A stretch of DNA of 64,000 nucleotides from an uncultured Ruminococcus sp. GTDB lineage: Bacteria > Bacillota > Clostridia > Oscillospirales > Ruminococcaceae. The notes under the pieces were generated by a model. It made no database searches, was not told where the DNA came from, and saw only the letters and a program-made list of their open reading frames with translations. The position numbers and the translations under genes were made by a program. Within the stretch, counting starts at the first letter, position 1, and each line of letters opens with the position of its first letter. The stretch is from contig CASEUJ010000040.1 of the NCBI GenBank assembly GCA_949291125.1, positions 1 to 64,000 of the forward strand, read 5' to 3'. Below, one piece after another: positions 8,628-19,499 of this stretch.

Positions 8628-9545
8628 TTACAGGTACGACGTAATATCGTCCCGCATGCGAATCGCTTCTCTTCTTGCCGCTTGTGCGAAATCCGCCTCC
8701 GAACAGCCAGCTTCTTTCTTCCATGCACACATAATGGCACGGGAAGAGTTGACGATCGCACCACGTCCGTTTCCGTCAAACGCAGCTGCGACGCCCTTTG
8801 CACCACCGCCTTGTGCACCATAGCCTGGCACTAAAAACATCGTATGCGGCAGTTTTTCCCGAAGCTCTTTGAGCTGTTCTGGGTATGTCGCACCGACTAC
8901 AGCACCAACAGTAGAATAACCATATGCACCGATCTGTGCGCTGCCCCATGTCTCACACATCTCGCCCATTACTTCATAGACGGGCTTATCCCCGATCTTC
9001 TGATCTTGCAGCTCACCGCTCGATGGATTCGAGGTTTTTGCCAGAACAAAGATGCCCTTATCTAACTTTTCGCAGATATCCAAAAGCGGCTGGATGCCGT
9101 CTGTGCCGAGATATCCATTCACTGTTAATGCATCTGCACCGAACGGCTCAGCTGTAACGCCACCAACATCTACAGTTCCCAGATGTGCCGCAGCGTATGC
9201 GGACATCGTCGCACCGATGTCATTGCGCTTGCCATCCGTGATAACAAACATTCCTTTTCCCTTGGCATAGCGAATCGTTTCCACCAGTGTCCTTACCCCC
9301 GCCCAGCCGTACATCTCATAATATGCCGCCTGTGGCTTGATCGCCGGGACAATGTCACAAAGTACATCAATCAGTGCCTTGTTGAATTCTAAAATTGCCG
9401 CAGCTGCCGCTTCAAGCGTGTGACCATATTTCACAAACGCCGCATCCTGTAAAAACCGCGGCACATATTCTAATTTTGGATCAAGTCCGGCAACTGATGG
9501 ATTATGCATCTCATCAATCCGTCCAAGTAATCTATCTAACGACAT
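8628..9545 (-). CDS. pyrF: Orotidine 5'-phosphate decarboxylase, type 2
   Basis: A 305-residue TIM-barrel enzyme making UMP from OMP, the final step of the pathway. The catalytic DxKxxD pattern is seen in DGKRNDIGATMSAYA. The N-terminus NPSVAGLDPKLEYVP and the longer chain match the type 2 subfamily rather than the 230-residue Bacillus type. FLVPGYGAQGGGAKGV forms the phosphate-binding region. AAAGGAA lies nine bases before the start. It lies six bases after pyrC. Confidence 0.95.
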   Translation of the reverse strand: MSLDRLLGRIDEMHNPSVAGLDPKLEYVPRFLQDAAFVKYGHTLEAAAAAILEFNKALIDVLCDIVPAIKPQAAYYEMYGWAGVRTLVETIRYAKGKGMFVITDGKRNDIGATMSAYAAAHLGTVDVGGVTAEPFGADALTVNGYLGTDGIQPLLDICEKLDKGIFVLAKTSNPSSGELQDQKIGDKPVYEVMGEMCETWGSAQIGAYGYSTVGAVVGATYPEQLKELREKLPHTMFLVPGYGAQGGGAKGVAAAFDGNGRGAIVNSSRAIMCAWKKEAGCSEADFAQAARREAIRMRDDITSYL

Positions 9546-9551
9546 CGTATC

Positions 9552-10850
9552 TCATTCCTTTCCTGTCTGGTCAAAATACGCCGCATCCCGATAGCGGATC
9601 ACGCCATCTGTAATGGTAACAATCGGTTTTCCCTTCAATGCCTGCCCTTTCCAGATGGCATTTTTTGCCTTAGAATGGAGCTTTTCAGGATCCACCGTCC
9701 ACACGTAATTTAGATCTGCCAGCATCAGGTTTGCCTTTTCGCCGGGTGCAATCTGAACGTTCGGCAATCCCAGAATACGCCGCGGATATTCTGCCATACG
9801 TTTTACCAATTCTGCAAGTGACATCAGCCCGGCATGTACCAGTTTCAATGAAGCCGCAAAGGACGTCTCCATCCCGATAACACCATTTGGCGCATGCAGA
9901 AAATCCGACTTTTCCTCAGGTGCGTGTGGTGCATGGTCGGTGACAATACAGTCGATCGTTCCATCGAGCACACCCTCCAACACTGCCCTGCGATCTTCTT
10001 CTGTGCGAAGTGGCGGATTCATGCGATAGTCCGCATCCCGCGACAGCACATAATCCTCTGTCATCAGAAAATAGTGCGGACAGGTTTCGCACGTCACCTG
10101 TACACCATGTGCTTTTGCCTGACGAATCATCTCAACGCTACCTTTCGTGCTGACATGAGCAATATGAATACGCGTATTGGTAGAAGCAGCGAGGATGATC
10201 TCACGTGCCGTAACAGAATCCTCCGATGCACGATCCATTCCCTTGACACCAAGAGTTTTCGACGCCTTGCCACGGTTCACAATGCCGCCGTCAATGATAG
10301 AAAGATCTTCACAGTGTGAGATCACCGGAATCTCCAGCTGATATGCCTCAATCAATGCCTGACGCATGGTTTCGGCACACTCCACCGGTCTGCCGTCATC
10401 TGAAACCGCACAGATTCCGGCTTCTTTCAGCGCCGCATAATCACAGCGTTCTCTGCCCTGCATGCCCTTTGTGATACAGCCCACCGGCAGCACTTCTACG
10501 CCGGTTTCTTTTGCCTTTTCACGGATATATCGTACCGTTTCCACGCTATCAATCGCAGGCGTTGTATTCGGCATACACGCCACACCAGTGACACCACCGG
10601 CGAGCGCCGCAGCAACCCCCGTCAGGATATCTTCTTTATGCGTCTGTCCCGGGTCACGAAGATGCACATGCATATCAAACAGTCCCGGCATTGCAGTAAA
10701 ATTTGTTCCATCGATCACCACATCCGCCGTTTTTTTGCAGCATATCGAAAAGGATTCAATCTTGCCATCCGCGATATAGAGATCACCGCGCATCAACGTG
10801 CCGCCCATAAGTGCCTGTACATTCCGGATCAAAATCGTCTGTTTCTTCAT
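9552..10850 (-). CDS. pyrC: Dihydroorotase
   Basis: A 432-residue class I amidohydrolase that closes carbamoyl aspartate to dihydroorotate. [16 protein letters not shown] carries the first zinc-binding His pair, IAHVST and ISHCED further metal ligands, and [13 protein letters not shown] the catalytic Asp region. The start overlaps the pyrR stop in ATGA and has GAGGTG upstream. Pathway partners carA, carB, pyrD and pyrF are in the same operon, but aspartate carbamoyltransferase (pyrB) is not in the window. Confidence 0.95.
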   Translation of the reverse strand: MKKQTILIRNVQALMGGTLMRGDLYIADGKIESFSICCKKTADVVIDGTNFTAMPGLFDMHVHLRDPGQTHKEDILTGVAAALAGGVTGVACMPNTTPAIDSVETVRYIREKAKETGVEVLPVGCITKGMQGRERCDYAALKEAGICAVSDDGRPVECAETMRQALIEAYQLEIPVISHCEDLSIIDGGIVNRGKASKTLGVKGMDRASEDSVTAREIILAASTNTRIHIAHVSTKGSVEMIRQAKAHGVQVTCETCPHYFLMTEDYVLSRDADYRMNPPLRTEEDRRAVLEGVLDGTIDCIVTDHAPHAPEEKSDFLHAPNGVIGMETSFAASLKLVHAGLMSLAELVKRMAEYPRRILGLPNVQIAPGEKANLMLADLNYVWTVDPEKLHSKAKNAIWKGQALKGKPIVTITDGVIRYRDAAYFDQTGKE

Positions 10851-11401
10851 CGTTTCACCTCTTTAGCAGGCGTGTTCTGATAAATCACCGCACTATCCAC
10901 ACCATCTGTTTCACTTGTGTAAACGCGTATCGTCTCCGTTTGTGCCGTCGGCACGTTCTTTCCCACGTAATCCGGCCGGATCGGAAGCTCCCGATGTCCA
11001 CGGTCAATGAGCACCGCAAGCTGCATCGACTGCGGCCTACCGTTTTCCAGAATCGCATCGATCGCAGCACGACAGCTGCGCCCAGTATAGAGAACATCGT
11101 CCACAATAATGACACGCTTGTCCTGCACAGAAAAGGGAATTCGGCTTTTGACCGTGACTTCAGAATCCGGCGTGCGATCATCCCGATACGGCGTAATGTC
11201 CAGCGCGCCAAAATCTACCTTGACGTGTTCAAGCTCGTAAATTTTCTTCGCGATTCGCTCTGCCAACACAACACCCCGAGATAGAATCCCTACAATGCAA
11301 AGTAGGTCTGCACCACGATTGCGTTCTAAAATCTCATAGGTAATGCGCGTAATCGCACGGCGAATTGCACTTTCATCCATGATTACAGCTTTTTTTTCCA
11401 T
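10847..11401 (-). CDS. pyrR: PyrR: pyr mRNA-binding attenuation regulator / uracil phosphoribosyltransferase
   Basis: A 184-residue protein of the usual PyrR length. [13 protein letters not shown] is the PRPP-binding loop and IGILSRG-like [14 protein letters not shown] the early phosphate loop; [18 protein letters not shown] is a PyrR hallmark. With UMP bound, PyrR grips a conserved RNA loop in the leader and promotes termination; a matching loop lies at 11505-11518. Being first in the operon, it regulates itself. GAGG lies six bases before the start. Confidence 0.95.
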   Translation of the reverse strand: MEKKAVIMDESAIRRAITRITYEILERNRGADLLCIVGILSRGVVLAERIAKKIYELEHVKVDFGALDITPYRDDRTPDSEVTVKSRIPFSVQDKRVIIVDDVLYTGRSCRAAIDAILENGRPQSMQLAVLIDRGHRELPIRPDYVGKNVPTAQTETIRVYTSETDGVDSAVIYQNTPAKEVKR

Positions 11402-11412
11402 GTATACCTCGC

Positions 11413-11450
11413 AAAAAACGCCTACCCGTTTGTGACAGGTAAGCGCTTAC
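11413..11450 (-). terminator. PyrR-controlled attenuator terminator
   Basis: On the minus strand CGCTTACCT (11437-11445) pairs with GGGTAGGCG (11419-11427), followed by six Ts (11413-11418). The 5' arm overlaps the perfect palindrome GTAAGCGCTTAC (11439-11450), which could form part of an alternative antiterminator. Confidence 0.75.
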
Positions 11451-11504
11451 AACCATTGCATCATGCATAACTGAGGCTATGCCTCATTTTCGAAACGCCT
11501 TGTC

Positions 11505-11518
11505 AACCTCACGGGATC
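11505..11518 (-). promoter_or_regulatory. PyrR-binding RNA loop in the pyr leader
   Basis: The minus-strand sequence GATCCCGTGAGGTT matches the known PyrR binding-loop pattern (AR)UCCnGnGAGGYU. It is flanked by CCTT and AAGG, which can form the lower stem of the anti-antiterminator. It lies between promoter and attenuator, as expected for the Bacillus-type mechanism. Confidence 0.85.
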
Positions 11519-11542
11519 AACTTAAAGGATTCATTATAGAGT

Positions 11543-11571
11543 ATTATAACACATCCCCGCGAATTTGTCCA
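11543..11571 (-). promoter_or_regulatory. pyr operon promoter
   Basis: Minus-strand TGGACA (11566-11571) and TATAAT (11543-11548) with a 17-base spacer. A second TATAAT at 11532-11537 has no matching -35. Confidence 0.8.
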
Positions 11572-11606
11572 GCGATTTTTGATAATTTCAGAAATTTTTA
11601 CAACTT

Positions 11607-12473
11607 TTATGTCGGATCTGTTTCGCACAGCAGATTACTAAGTCCCACAAGTTGTTCCATCGACAGCTGTTCTATGCGCACTTTTTCTGATAATTCCAGC
11701 TCATGAAGTGCAGCGATCAACATTTCTTTGGAATAGCCCATTGTTGTGGAAATCACATTTACCAACATTTTGCGCCGCTGAGAAAAACCGTTTCGCACCA
11801 TCCTAAAAAAGTGTTTCGGATCCTTAGTTTGCTGTGCATATCGCCGTCCGACACGGATCTGGATCACAGCTGATTCCACATTTGGCGGCGGCAAAAAGCT
11901 TCTACTCGGTACTGAAAACAATAGTTCCACTGTTCCATAATACTGCACTGCCACTGTAATCGCACCGGCCTGACGCGTTCCGACTCTTGCTTGCAACTTT
12001 TCTGCCACTTCTTTTTGCACCATAACCGTTATGCTCTCAAAATCAACGCCGCTCTCGAGCAAGTGCATTAAAATCGGCGTTGTGATATAATATGGCAAAT
12101 TGGCGCAAACTGAAATCGACATATCTCCAAATTCCTGCTCGAGCAACTCCGGAATGGACTGTTCGAGAATATCACCGTGGAGAATATGAAGGTTTTCGAA
12201 TTCTCCCACAGTTTCCTCTAAGATCGGAAACAGCCGTTTATCCAGCTCCACCGCCGTCACACGTTCTGCGCGCAAAGCAAGCTGTTGCGTGAGCGTTCCA
12301 ATACCAGGTCCGATCTCTAAGATCGCATGTCCCGGTCTTGCGCCGCCCATTTCTGCAATGCGCGGACATACGGTCGGATCGACCAGAAAATTTTGCCCGA
12401 GCTTCTTAGAAAAATGAAACCCATATCGCATTAAGACTGATTTTACTGTACGAATATCAGTTAGATTCATCAT
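11607..12473 (-). CDS. rsmA: 16S rRNA adenine dimethyltransferase (KsgA/RsmA)
   Basis: A 288-residue SAM-dependent enzyme that dimethylates two adjacent adenines near the 3' end of 16S rRNA. HFSKKLGQNFLVD is the KsgA signature, ILEIGPGIGTLTQQL the SAM-binding loop, and CANLPYYITTPIL the catalytic NLPY motif. The C-terminal helical domain is intact. The start at 12473 (or 12470) overlaps the end of addA by about 16 bases; GGGAGG is 13 bases upstream, a loose spacing. It is the last gene of the addB-addA-rsmA group, just before the pyr promoter. Confidence 0.92.
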   Translation of the reverse strand: MMNLTDIRTVKSVLMRYGFHFSKKLGQNFLVDPTVCPRIAEMGGARPGHAILEIGPGIGTLTQQLALRAERVTAVELDKRLFPILEETVGEFENLHILHGDILEQSIPELLEQEFGDMSISVCANLPYYITTPILMHLLESGVDFESITVMVQKEVAEKLQARVGTRQAGAITVAVQYYGTVELLFSVPSRSFLPPPNVESAVIQIRVGRRYAQQTKDPKHFFRMVRNGFSQRRKMLVNVISTTMGYSKEMLIAALHELELSEKVRIEQLSMEQLVGLSNLLCETDPT

Positions 12474-15400
12474 AATCGCATTGAATCCTCCCTTCAACCG
12501 GAATACTCCGCTTCAAATATGTGCTATAAAGATAACAATCTGACACCGGCTTTTCCATCATACACGCCAGCGCTGCACGATAAAGCAAAAGCTGTTCCCG
12601 GTAATGTGCAACCAGTTTATGCGGATCGCCGATACGATCCGTTTTATAATCCACGATCACAAATCCATTCGGCTCTTCAAACGCCATGTCAATACAGCCG
12701 CGTATCATACTGTCCGAATTATGATACTGCCCCAAAATCTCTGCCATTTCATCCGATTGACACAGATCGCCGCACCGCACGAGAAACTTCTTTTCCCGCA
12801 GCACAAGATGCGATCTCTGAAGCCGATTATATATCGGATCATGTAGAAACGCCTCCACAATCTCCGGTGTCACTTCTGCCGCTTGTGCCGCAGATAAAAA
12901 GCCATTCTGCACCAGACGATCCAATTCCTGTTTCAAATTATGCGCAGCACGCCCAAAATCGGCATACTGAAAAAAAGCATGCACAGCCGTACCGCGTTCC
13001 GCACCTGTGAGATGAGCTTCTTTCTGCATGAATTTCGGACGTTTCCAGACCGGCGCACACCGGGATCTTGCCTCTTGAATTGACGAAACGCTGACTTGTG
13101 ATTCCCGGATGCTATCTTCTGACCGACAGGAAAACTGTATCAGGTGCTGTATTTCCTTCACAATAGATGGATTTGCGATAGCGCGTTTTTGATGTTCTGA
13201 AGATTCTGTTTTCTCCGGCGGCTCCAATTTATCCTCATAACAGATCTCCAACTGATCCGCCCACGCTGGTGTACCCCATGTTTTAGGTGGAAGCGAACAG
13301 ATTGTCCGAAACTCCTCGTCATAGCGCAATATCAGGCACATCCAGATCCAATGCGCCATACAACCGGCAGATTTCACCAATGAAATCGGCAATGTGCCAT
13401 TCGGAGAGATCATGCTGGCAAACGAGTGGATAAAATTCGTTTTTGTCCGTTTTTCAACAAATTGAAGCGGCAAAAAAAGCTGCTGTTTTGCACGCGTCAT
13501 CGCAACATACAAAAGGCGTAGTTCTTCGCTTCTGGACTGATCCTGCATTTCCTCTTCAATCACAATAAACGGCAGTGTTTTTGCACGAGTATAGGTGGCA
13601 GGATCCTTCAGACAGAACCCAACCATCCCTGTATCAGAAAATAAAGCATTTTTCCGCTTATCTTCAATAGAAAACCGCGTTTCCAGACTTCCCAAAAAGA
13701 CAAACGGATATTCAAGACCTTTTGAGCGGTGCATTGTCTTAACGACCACTGCATTCTCTTCTCCAAACGTCAAGGAAGTCTGTTGGAAATCATTACCGCT
13801 CTCTGTCAACCAATCGATATACGCCAAAAAGCCGGATAGCCCTCTGTGTGCCACATCCGCATTTTCTTCATACTGTTTGACATATTGCAGCAACAGCTGT
13901 AAATTCGCACGCTTTCGATCACCATTCTCCGTCAGCTGCATAACAGACAAAAAATCTGTCCTATCATAAATGCGTCGGATTAACGCTTCTAATGACATCA
14001 TACCAGCATTTTGACGCAGCTTCCGGATTGTTTCCAACAAATGCCGACTCTTCTCCTGAACCGCTGTGTCGATTCCTGCTGCCACAATTTGGTCAGGTGT
14101 ATCAGATTTGACGATCTGGCAAAGCGCCAGATACAAGCTGCTTTCAGGCGCATACATCCGAATCTGTAGCAATTCCTGTGCCGTAAACCAGAACATCGGC
14201 GAAAGCATGACCGCAGCCATTGCCGTATCGAAAAGCGGATTATCCAATACACGCAGCATATCCAGCAGGATACTAATCTCTCTGGCATGAATATACCCTT
14301 TTTCTTCCGGACTCTGAACTGGAATTCCGGCATCGGACAATGCATGGGCAAACTTCTGACATTGCGTATTATTGCGAAGCAGGATACAAAAATCACCATA
14401 TCGACAGGGGCGCAGCGTTCCATCTTTTTCCATGACTGCATTACCGTCATTGATCATCTTCTGAATTTTGCGGATGACATATTCCTGCTGCACCGGTGGC
14501 TCATCCTCCGATTGACGCAGAATCGCCACCTGTACCGCCTGTTGTTCTTTTGGAAGGATTTCGCCGATCGAAGAACCGGGGTTGAGGGCTTGTTCCACAT
14601 CATACTCCACTTCTCCGCATGAAACGCGCATCAAGTTACCACAAATAAAATTGACAAAGTGCAGTACAGACGGCGTACTCCGAAAATTACGGTTTAATGT
14701 AATATGCCGACAGACACTATCCGGTTTTGTTGATGTTCCGATCGCGCTCACAAAATTTTGTGGATTCGCCAAACGAAACCGATAGATCGCTTGTTTGACA
14801 TCACCGACCAAAAAAACATTATCACCATATCGAAGTGTTCCGGTATTCGGATCAATACAATTGTGCGATAACAGCTTAAAAATCACATCCTGTTTGTTAT
14901 TCGAATCCTGATATTCATCGATCATGATCAACTGGTAAAATTCCGACAATTCCCTTGCAAGCGGCGAAGGCATGATATTCCCATCCGATGTTTCAACCGC
15001 CAGAAGTTCAAGCGCTAATCGTTCTCCATCCTCAAAGCCAAGCGCATTTTTCTGCAATTTAACTTGCCAGATCTGTTCTGAAAGATCCTCTTCCATCTGA
15101 AGCAACAGCGGAACGATCTGACGATGATGCGCAAGATCTTCTTCCGCATAGGGCACAACGGTATGCAAAAGTGTCATGATCTGCTCCATTCGGTCTTTAT
15201 AGCATCCACGCAACTGTTTTACCATTTCGAAACTTTGAACATCAGTCATTGATTTTTTCATGCGTGGGAATTGCTTTTTCCCTCTATGTGCCTTTAGCGC
15301 ATCATAAGGCGCTGTACACGCTGCTACATCCATCTGTTCTTGTTCAAGCTGGTGCTGGACGGATGAAATGCAACTCTGATCTTCTTCTACCCACGGCAAA

Positions 15401-16134
15401 ACATTGTTATCTGCTACACTTTCATAGACATTTTCTGCATATTCCGCCGCCTCATCAACAAGTTCTTGTGCCTCTGCTGCAAGCTGTCGCAGTTGGTTTC
15501 TAATTTTCTGTTCATAAATCGACAGCCCTGATCGGCTTCCCAAAAGTTGTATCACGCGTGCCTGCCACTGGCTTCGAAATGGAACAGAGCTCAAAAATTG
15601 ATGCAATTCCAACACGATCTGCTCCAACGGCAAATCACTTTTTTCACAGAAAAAATCCCATAAAAGCTGCATGTCTGCCTTGCGATTCACGTGCCATTCA
15701 CTCAGAACCCGATCTGCTGCCTTAGCGGCGATCATACTGCTTTCTGTTTCATTGAGAATCCGAAAATCAGAAGTAACACCATTTTCTGATAAATTATCGC
15801 GGATCAATTCAAAACAGAACGAGCTGATAGTGGAAATATGTGCACTTTGCAGTAGCATCTGCTGTTGATACAGCCATTGGTTTTCCGGATCACGCTGCAA
15901 TTGTTGCTCCAGAGCCTGTGTAAGACGTGCTTTCATCTCTGAAGCGGCGTCATTTGTAAATGTTACCACGATCATGCGATCTGCTGGCACGCGATATTCC
16001 GACGATGGATCCATCAGAATTTGCAGCAGCCGTTCAACCAGAACCGAAGTCTTCCCGCTTCCGGCGGCAGCCGATACGATCAGACCGCAGCCACGCGTTT
16101 CTATGGCTGTCTGTTGAGACTGTGTCCATGCCAT
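12457..16134 (-). CDS. addA: ATP-dependent helicase/nuclease subunit A
   Basis: A 1225-residue UvrD-type helicase with a C-terminal RecB-family nuclease, the AddA half of the enzyme that resects double-strand breaks up to Chi. Walker A is SAAAGSGKT near residue 22, the Walker B region IDEYQDSN near 400, and motif VKTMHRSKGLEYP near 800. The nuclease motif is IDMAFEE followed by IVDYKTD near 1180. GGAGAGGAG lies before the start, which shares a base with the addB stop. Length is typical for Firmicutes. Confidence 0.95.
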   Translation of the reverse strand: MAWTQSQQTAIETRGCGLIVSAAAGSGKTSVLVERLLQILMDPSSEYRVPADRMIVVTFTNDAASEMKARLTQALEQQLQRDPENQWLYQQQMLLQSAHISTISSFCFELIRDNLSENGVTSDFRILNETESSMIAAKAADRVLSEWHVNRKADMQLLWDFFCEKSDLPLEQIVLELHQFLSSVPFRSQWQARVIQLLGSRSGLSIYEQKIRNQLRQLAAEAQELVDEAAEYAENVYESVADNNVLPWVEEDQSCISSVQHQLEQEQMDVAACTAPYDALKAHRGKKQFPRMKKSMTDVQSFEMVKQLRGCYKDRMEQIMTLLHTVVPYAEEDLAHHRQIVPLLLQMEEDLSEQIWQVKLQKNALGFEDGERLALELLAVETSDGNIMPSPLARELSEFYQLIMIDEYQDSNNKQDVIFKLLSHNCIDPNTGTLRYGDNVFLVGDVKQAIYRFRLANPQNFVSAIGTSTKPDSVCRHITLNRNFRSTPSVLHFVNFICGNLMRVSCGEVEYDVEQALNPGSSIGEILPKEQQAVQVAILRQSEDEPPVQQEYVIRKIQKMINDGNAVMEKDGTLRPCRYGDFCILLRNNTQCQKFAHALSDAGIPVQSPEEKGYIHAREISILLDMLRVLDNPLFDTAMAAVMLSPMFWFTAQELLQIRMYAPESSLYLALCQIVKSDTPDQIVAAGIDTAVQEKSRHLLETIRKLRQNAGMMSLEALIRRIYDRTDFLSVMQLTENGDRKRANLQLLLQYVKQYEENADVAHRGLSGFLAYIDWLTESGNDFQQTSLTFGEENAVVVKTMHRSKGLEYPFVFLGSLETRFSIEDKRKNALFSDTGMVGFCLKDPATYTRAKTLPFIVIEEEMQDQSRSEELRLLYVAMTRAKQQLFLPLQFVEKRTKTNFIHSFASMISPNGTLPISLVKSAGCMAHWIWMCLILRYDEEFRTICSLPPKTWGTPAWADQLEICYEDKLEPPEKTESSEHQKRAIANPSIVKEIQHLIQFSCRSEDSIRESQVSVSSIQEARSRCAPVWKRPKFMQKEAHLTGAERGTAVHAFFQYADFGRAAHNLKQELDRLVQNGFLSAAQAAEVTPEIVEAFLHDPIYNRLQRSHLVLREKKFLVRCGDLCQSDEMAEILGQYHNSDSMIRGCIDMAFEEPNGFVIVDYKTDRIGDPHKLVAHYREQLLLYRAALACMMEKPVSDCYLYSTYLKRSIPVEGRIQCDYDESN

Positions 16135-19100
16135 TAGTGCTCCTCTCCTTCCCGTTCCAATTGTTTCAGCATTTGTTTTTCCCGTGTACCCGGCGATCCC
16201 TCGGCACAGCGCTCATGGTGATGATCCGCATTACCGCAGATGTTTGCATACGCACAAAATGCACAGCTATCACGGCTTGAAATTACCAAAGGATTCGCAT
16301 CAATGACACCGCTATAGAGCTGATCGGACATCTGCTGGAGTACCGACAAGACATATTTCCGAAGCTGATTCATTTGTGTCTGACTTAAAAATAGCCCGGA
16401 TTTTTCATCGATCTTTTGTGAAGCATCCAATTTTCCCGGAATATATAATCCCTTGCCGTCTGCTTCCATCAATGTCAGCACATGCGGATCACGCAAAAGC
16501 ACACCCTTCATACGATAGGTATCGTAATATTGTTTTTTGGCCGATAGCACGTCACCGCGAGGACGATTACTCTGTATTTTTCCAGCCGGCATATAAAGCA
16601 CACCTGCCGGTTCCGCACCAGATAATGCCGTATGTGGCGAAATGATTGTAAAGAGATAGACCAGCATCTGCATATCCATCCCATAAAGCAGATCACCAAA
16701 AGCAAAGTCTTTACTTCCGGTTTTATAATCCACTACACGCACCCAAGTGTGATCTCCATCCTGACACAAATCAACACGATCTACTTTTCCGATCAGTGCA
16801 ATGGATTGCCCCAGTGTTCCTCTGAGCGTCAGCGGTGGAAACTCATGATTATCCGGCGTGATCATGAGCTCAAAATAATGCGGATAAAATGCTGACTGCT
16901 GCAATTCTTCCTGCAAATGTGCGATCATCTGACGCATGCCATCGACCGTATGGTCATATGCCGCAAGTTCTCTTCCGCTTTTAGAAAAATCGCCCCCCAT
17001 GAATTTCGCCCAGAACTGTTGCGCATAGCAGCATGCTTTCTGAAAAAGAGTATCGACCGACATTGCAAGAAATTCTTCACGAGTACTGCTGCGCAAAAGC
17101 TGTTCCAGACAATAATGAATCAGACTGCCTCTGTTAGCCCCAGCAAGGCAAATCCGGGTACGCGTTTTCAATCGCAGCACATCCTGGCAAAAATAGGAAA
17201 ACGGACAGAGCTGATAGCGCTCTAAGCCCGACGCCGAAAGATGCAATGTATCGCCAATATACTGTCGGAGAAGCTGTGTATTTTCGATCTGAAACAGCGG
17301 TGCATCTGCATCTACGGCATTTCGTCTGGAAATCTGCTCTAACGATCTCAGGCGTTCCCGATAGAACGAATCCGCCAGCAGCACTTGTTCTATGCTGCAT
17401 GTGTCTGCTGTATGCGCCGTATAGTCCCGGATAAAACGATAATATGCCGCCGGCATTGTTGTAGCATAATAGGCGCTGCCATAAGCCTCACAAGTTTGCG
17501 GCGCATTAGATCCTATCGGGAACATACGTCGGATTTGCGACACAACAGAAGACGGATAACACTTCTGATGCGTGATATCCACACACGGATAGAGCAGATA
17601 GAGCGCATCGGAAGCCGCCGATAACAGTTTGTACGCATTCAATCGCGCATCCGCAAGTAACGTTTCCTTCGGCTGTATCACCGGGAGTTCCATCTGCTCC
17701 AATGTTTTACAATCTCGTTCGGAAAAAATCGCACTACTGCTAGGAAAAGCCGGAAATACACCATCACATACGCCCAATAGAAAAACGATTTTTGGCGCAT
17801 TTAAGCGTGCTTTACTTCCCTCTGAGATCAGTACAGCATCCAATGTGCGTGGCGCTGTAGTACGTTCGACCCGCTGAAGCAGCGATGACAGGATCGAACA
17901 GAACTCAGTCAACTGCATTGGGAATGCATCATACAACTCCGACATGTGATCAAGAATTTCAATCCAGCTGTTCCATGCAAATGCCCATTCTTCTGTGATC
18001 TGTATTCGCACATTATCATCCTCAACGTTCAGCAGTTGTTGATTCAATTTTTCCTCGATTTTCTGCTCCTGCACAAACCGATACAAAATCTCACAGAATC
18101 TGGCACCAGTGTGCTCCCCACGGCATGTATGCCGAAGAGTTATGATCGGTGTGGTTAATTTCTGACGAATCAGTTCCGCAGAAGTAAAATCACCGCCTGT
18201 GAATGGAACATTCCAGGTATCACCATCAATTTGCCATGTATAGCAATATTCTTCCAATTGGGAAATTTCTGTCATTGTACAGGCTGTCAGTTCGCTCTTT
18301 CCAAGCCGAAGCAACAATTCTGTATCTGGCTTTCGCTGCCGAAGGATCTCTGACAATGTCTGTAAATAAACCATCAGCGGCGTATACGAGACTGTGCTCT
18401 TATCATCAAGGTGATATGGCAGATCATATCGTTCCATGGCCGTTTCTAGAACGCTTTGATATGCATCAAGCTGATTGGTCAAAATGGCAATATCCCGGCA
18501 GTGCAATGTCGGATGGTTGGCCAGAAGCCGGCGAATGGTTGTACATACAAAGTCGACTTCTTCATTCGGCGTTTCTGCCTCCAGAACATGCAGATGCTGC
18601 ATAGGATACGGAGAAGATACAGGTTGACGCAATATATGCCGGCTGAGCCATGTCAGGTCTTCCGCATGAAAGCGATAAGGCGTATCGCATCTTTCCACCT
18701 GAACAGCCAGATGCAGCTCTGACGCCATCCGACGAATCTGATACATAGTTTCATTCACAGTAGAAAAAATCGAGAACGGCATCTGTTCTGTGTCTTCTGT
18801 CTGCAGTGCAATATAGATCTCTTTACAAGAAGCAAGCAACACCTCCAGCATCTCATACTCATCCACAGTAAACATATCGAATTCATCCATGTACAGAATT
18901 TTTCCCAAAAATGCATCCTGTCCATTTGCGATGGCGGCGGCCTCTGTCAATTCTGTTTCAGTATCCTTCAGCTGATGTTCAATCAAAAGACGATCATAGA
19001 CATGGTAGATCTCAAACAGATCCAGTGTCTTTTCCAGCAGCCTTCCATGTAGCGATGCACAAGACGCATAAAGTCGATCTGGCGTGATCCCATTGCGTCG

Positions 19101-19499
19101 GAATTGTACAAACAAGGCTTCTAATTCCGACAAAAAAGAAACATGCCGGCACTGTTTTCCCAAGATACGGAGCAGATGTTCTCGTTCAGAAACTGTAATC
19201 ACAGCCTGATGAAGCAATGCATACTTTGTCAACTCATCGGCATATGTTGTTTCGCTGTGTATCGAACCTAAACGTTGAAAAATGGTACGTGACAAGGAAC
19301 GAAAACTATAGGTTTCTAATTGATTAAACGCAGACACGCCAAGCTGCTGATATAGTTTTTTTTCAAATTCGTATGAAAACTGCTCCGGCACAAGAGTCAT
19401 GATTGATTCTCCCTGCTGCACCTGACAACGTATGGATTCGATCAGTCGCGTTGATTTTCCCGTGCCAGCTCCACCAATAATGATATGTACGATTATCAT
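16134..19499 (-). CDS. addB: ATP-dependent helicase/nuclease subunit B
   Basis: A 1121-residue partner of AddA. The Walker A-like IIGGAGTGKST lies at the N-terminus. The nuclease core is IGKVDRVD with VVDYKTGSKDF and a later DMQMLVYL. Four cysteines expected to hold a 4Fe-4S cluster are present: one in YQLCPFSYF and three in CAFCAYANICG near the C-terminus. AddB recognises Chi and contributes the second nuclease. The start has GAGGTGT directly upstream. No clear promoter was found in the 161 bases before it. Confidence 0.94.
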   Translation of the reverse strand: MIIVHIIIGGAGTGKSTRLIESIRCQVQQGESIMTLVPEQFSYEFEKKLYQQLGVSAFNQLETYSFRSLSRTIFQRLGSIHSETTYADELTKYALLHQAVITVSEREHLLRILGKQCRHVSFLSELEALFVQFRRNGITPDRLYASCASLHGRLLEKTLDLFEIYHVYDRLLIEHQLKDTETELTEAAAIANGQDAFLGKILYMDEFDMFTVDEYEMLEVLLASCKEIYIALQTEDTEQMPFSIFSTVNETMYQIRRMASELHLAVQVERCDTPYRFHAEDLTWLSRHILRQPVSSPYPMQHLHVLEAETPNEEVDFVCTTIRRLLANHPTLHCRDIAILTNQLDAYQSVLETAMERYDLPYHLDDKSTVSYTPLMVYLQTLSEILRQRKPDTELLLRLGKSELTACTMTEISQLEEYCYTWQIDGDTWNVPFTGGDFTSAELIRQKLTTPIITLRHTCRGEHTGARFCEILYRFVQEQKIEEKLNQQLLNVEDDNVRIQITEEWAFAWNSWIEILDHMSELYDAFPMQLTEFCSILSSLLQRVERTTAPRTLDAVLISEGSKARLNAPKIVFLLGVCDGVFPAFPSSSAIFSERDCKTLEQMELPVIQPKETLLADARLNAYKLLSAASDALYLLYPCVDITHQKCYPSSVVSQIRRMFPIGSNAPQTCEAYGSAYYATTMPAAYYRFIRDYTAHTADTCSIEQVLLADSFYRERLRSLEQISRRNAVDADAPLFQIENTQLLRQYIGDTLHLSASGLERYQLCPFSYFCQDVLRLKTRTRICLAGANRGSLIHYCLEQLLRSSTREEFLAMSVDTLFQKACCYAQQFWAKFMGGDFSKSGRELAAYDHTVDGMRQMIAHLQEELQQSAFYPHYFELMITPDNHEFPPLTLRGTLGQSIALIGKVDRVDLCQDGDHTWVRVVDYKTGSKDFAFGDLLYGMDMQMLVYLFTIISPHTALSGAEPAGVLYMPAGKIQSNRPRGDVLSAKKQYYDTYRMKGVLLRDPHVLTLMEADGKGLYIPGKLDASQKIDEKSGLFLSQTQMNQLRKYVLSVLQQMSDQLYSGVIDANPLVISSRDSCAFCAYANICGNADHHHERCAEGSPGTREKQMLKQLEREGEEH

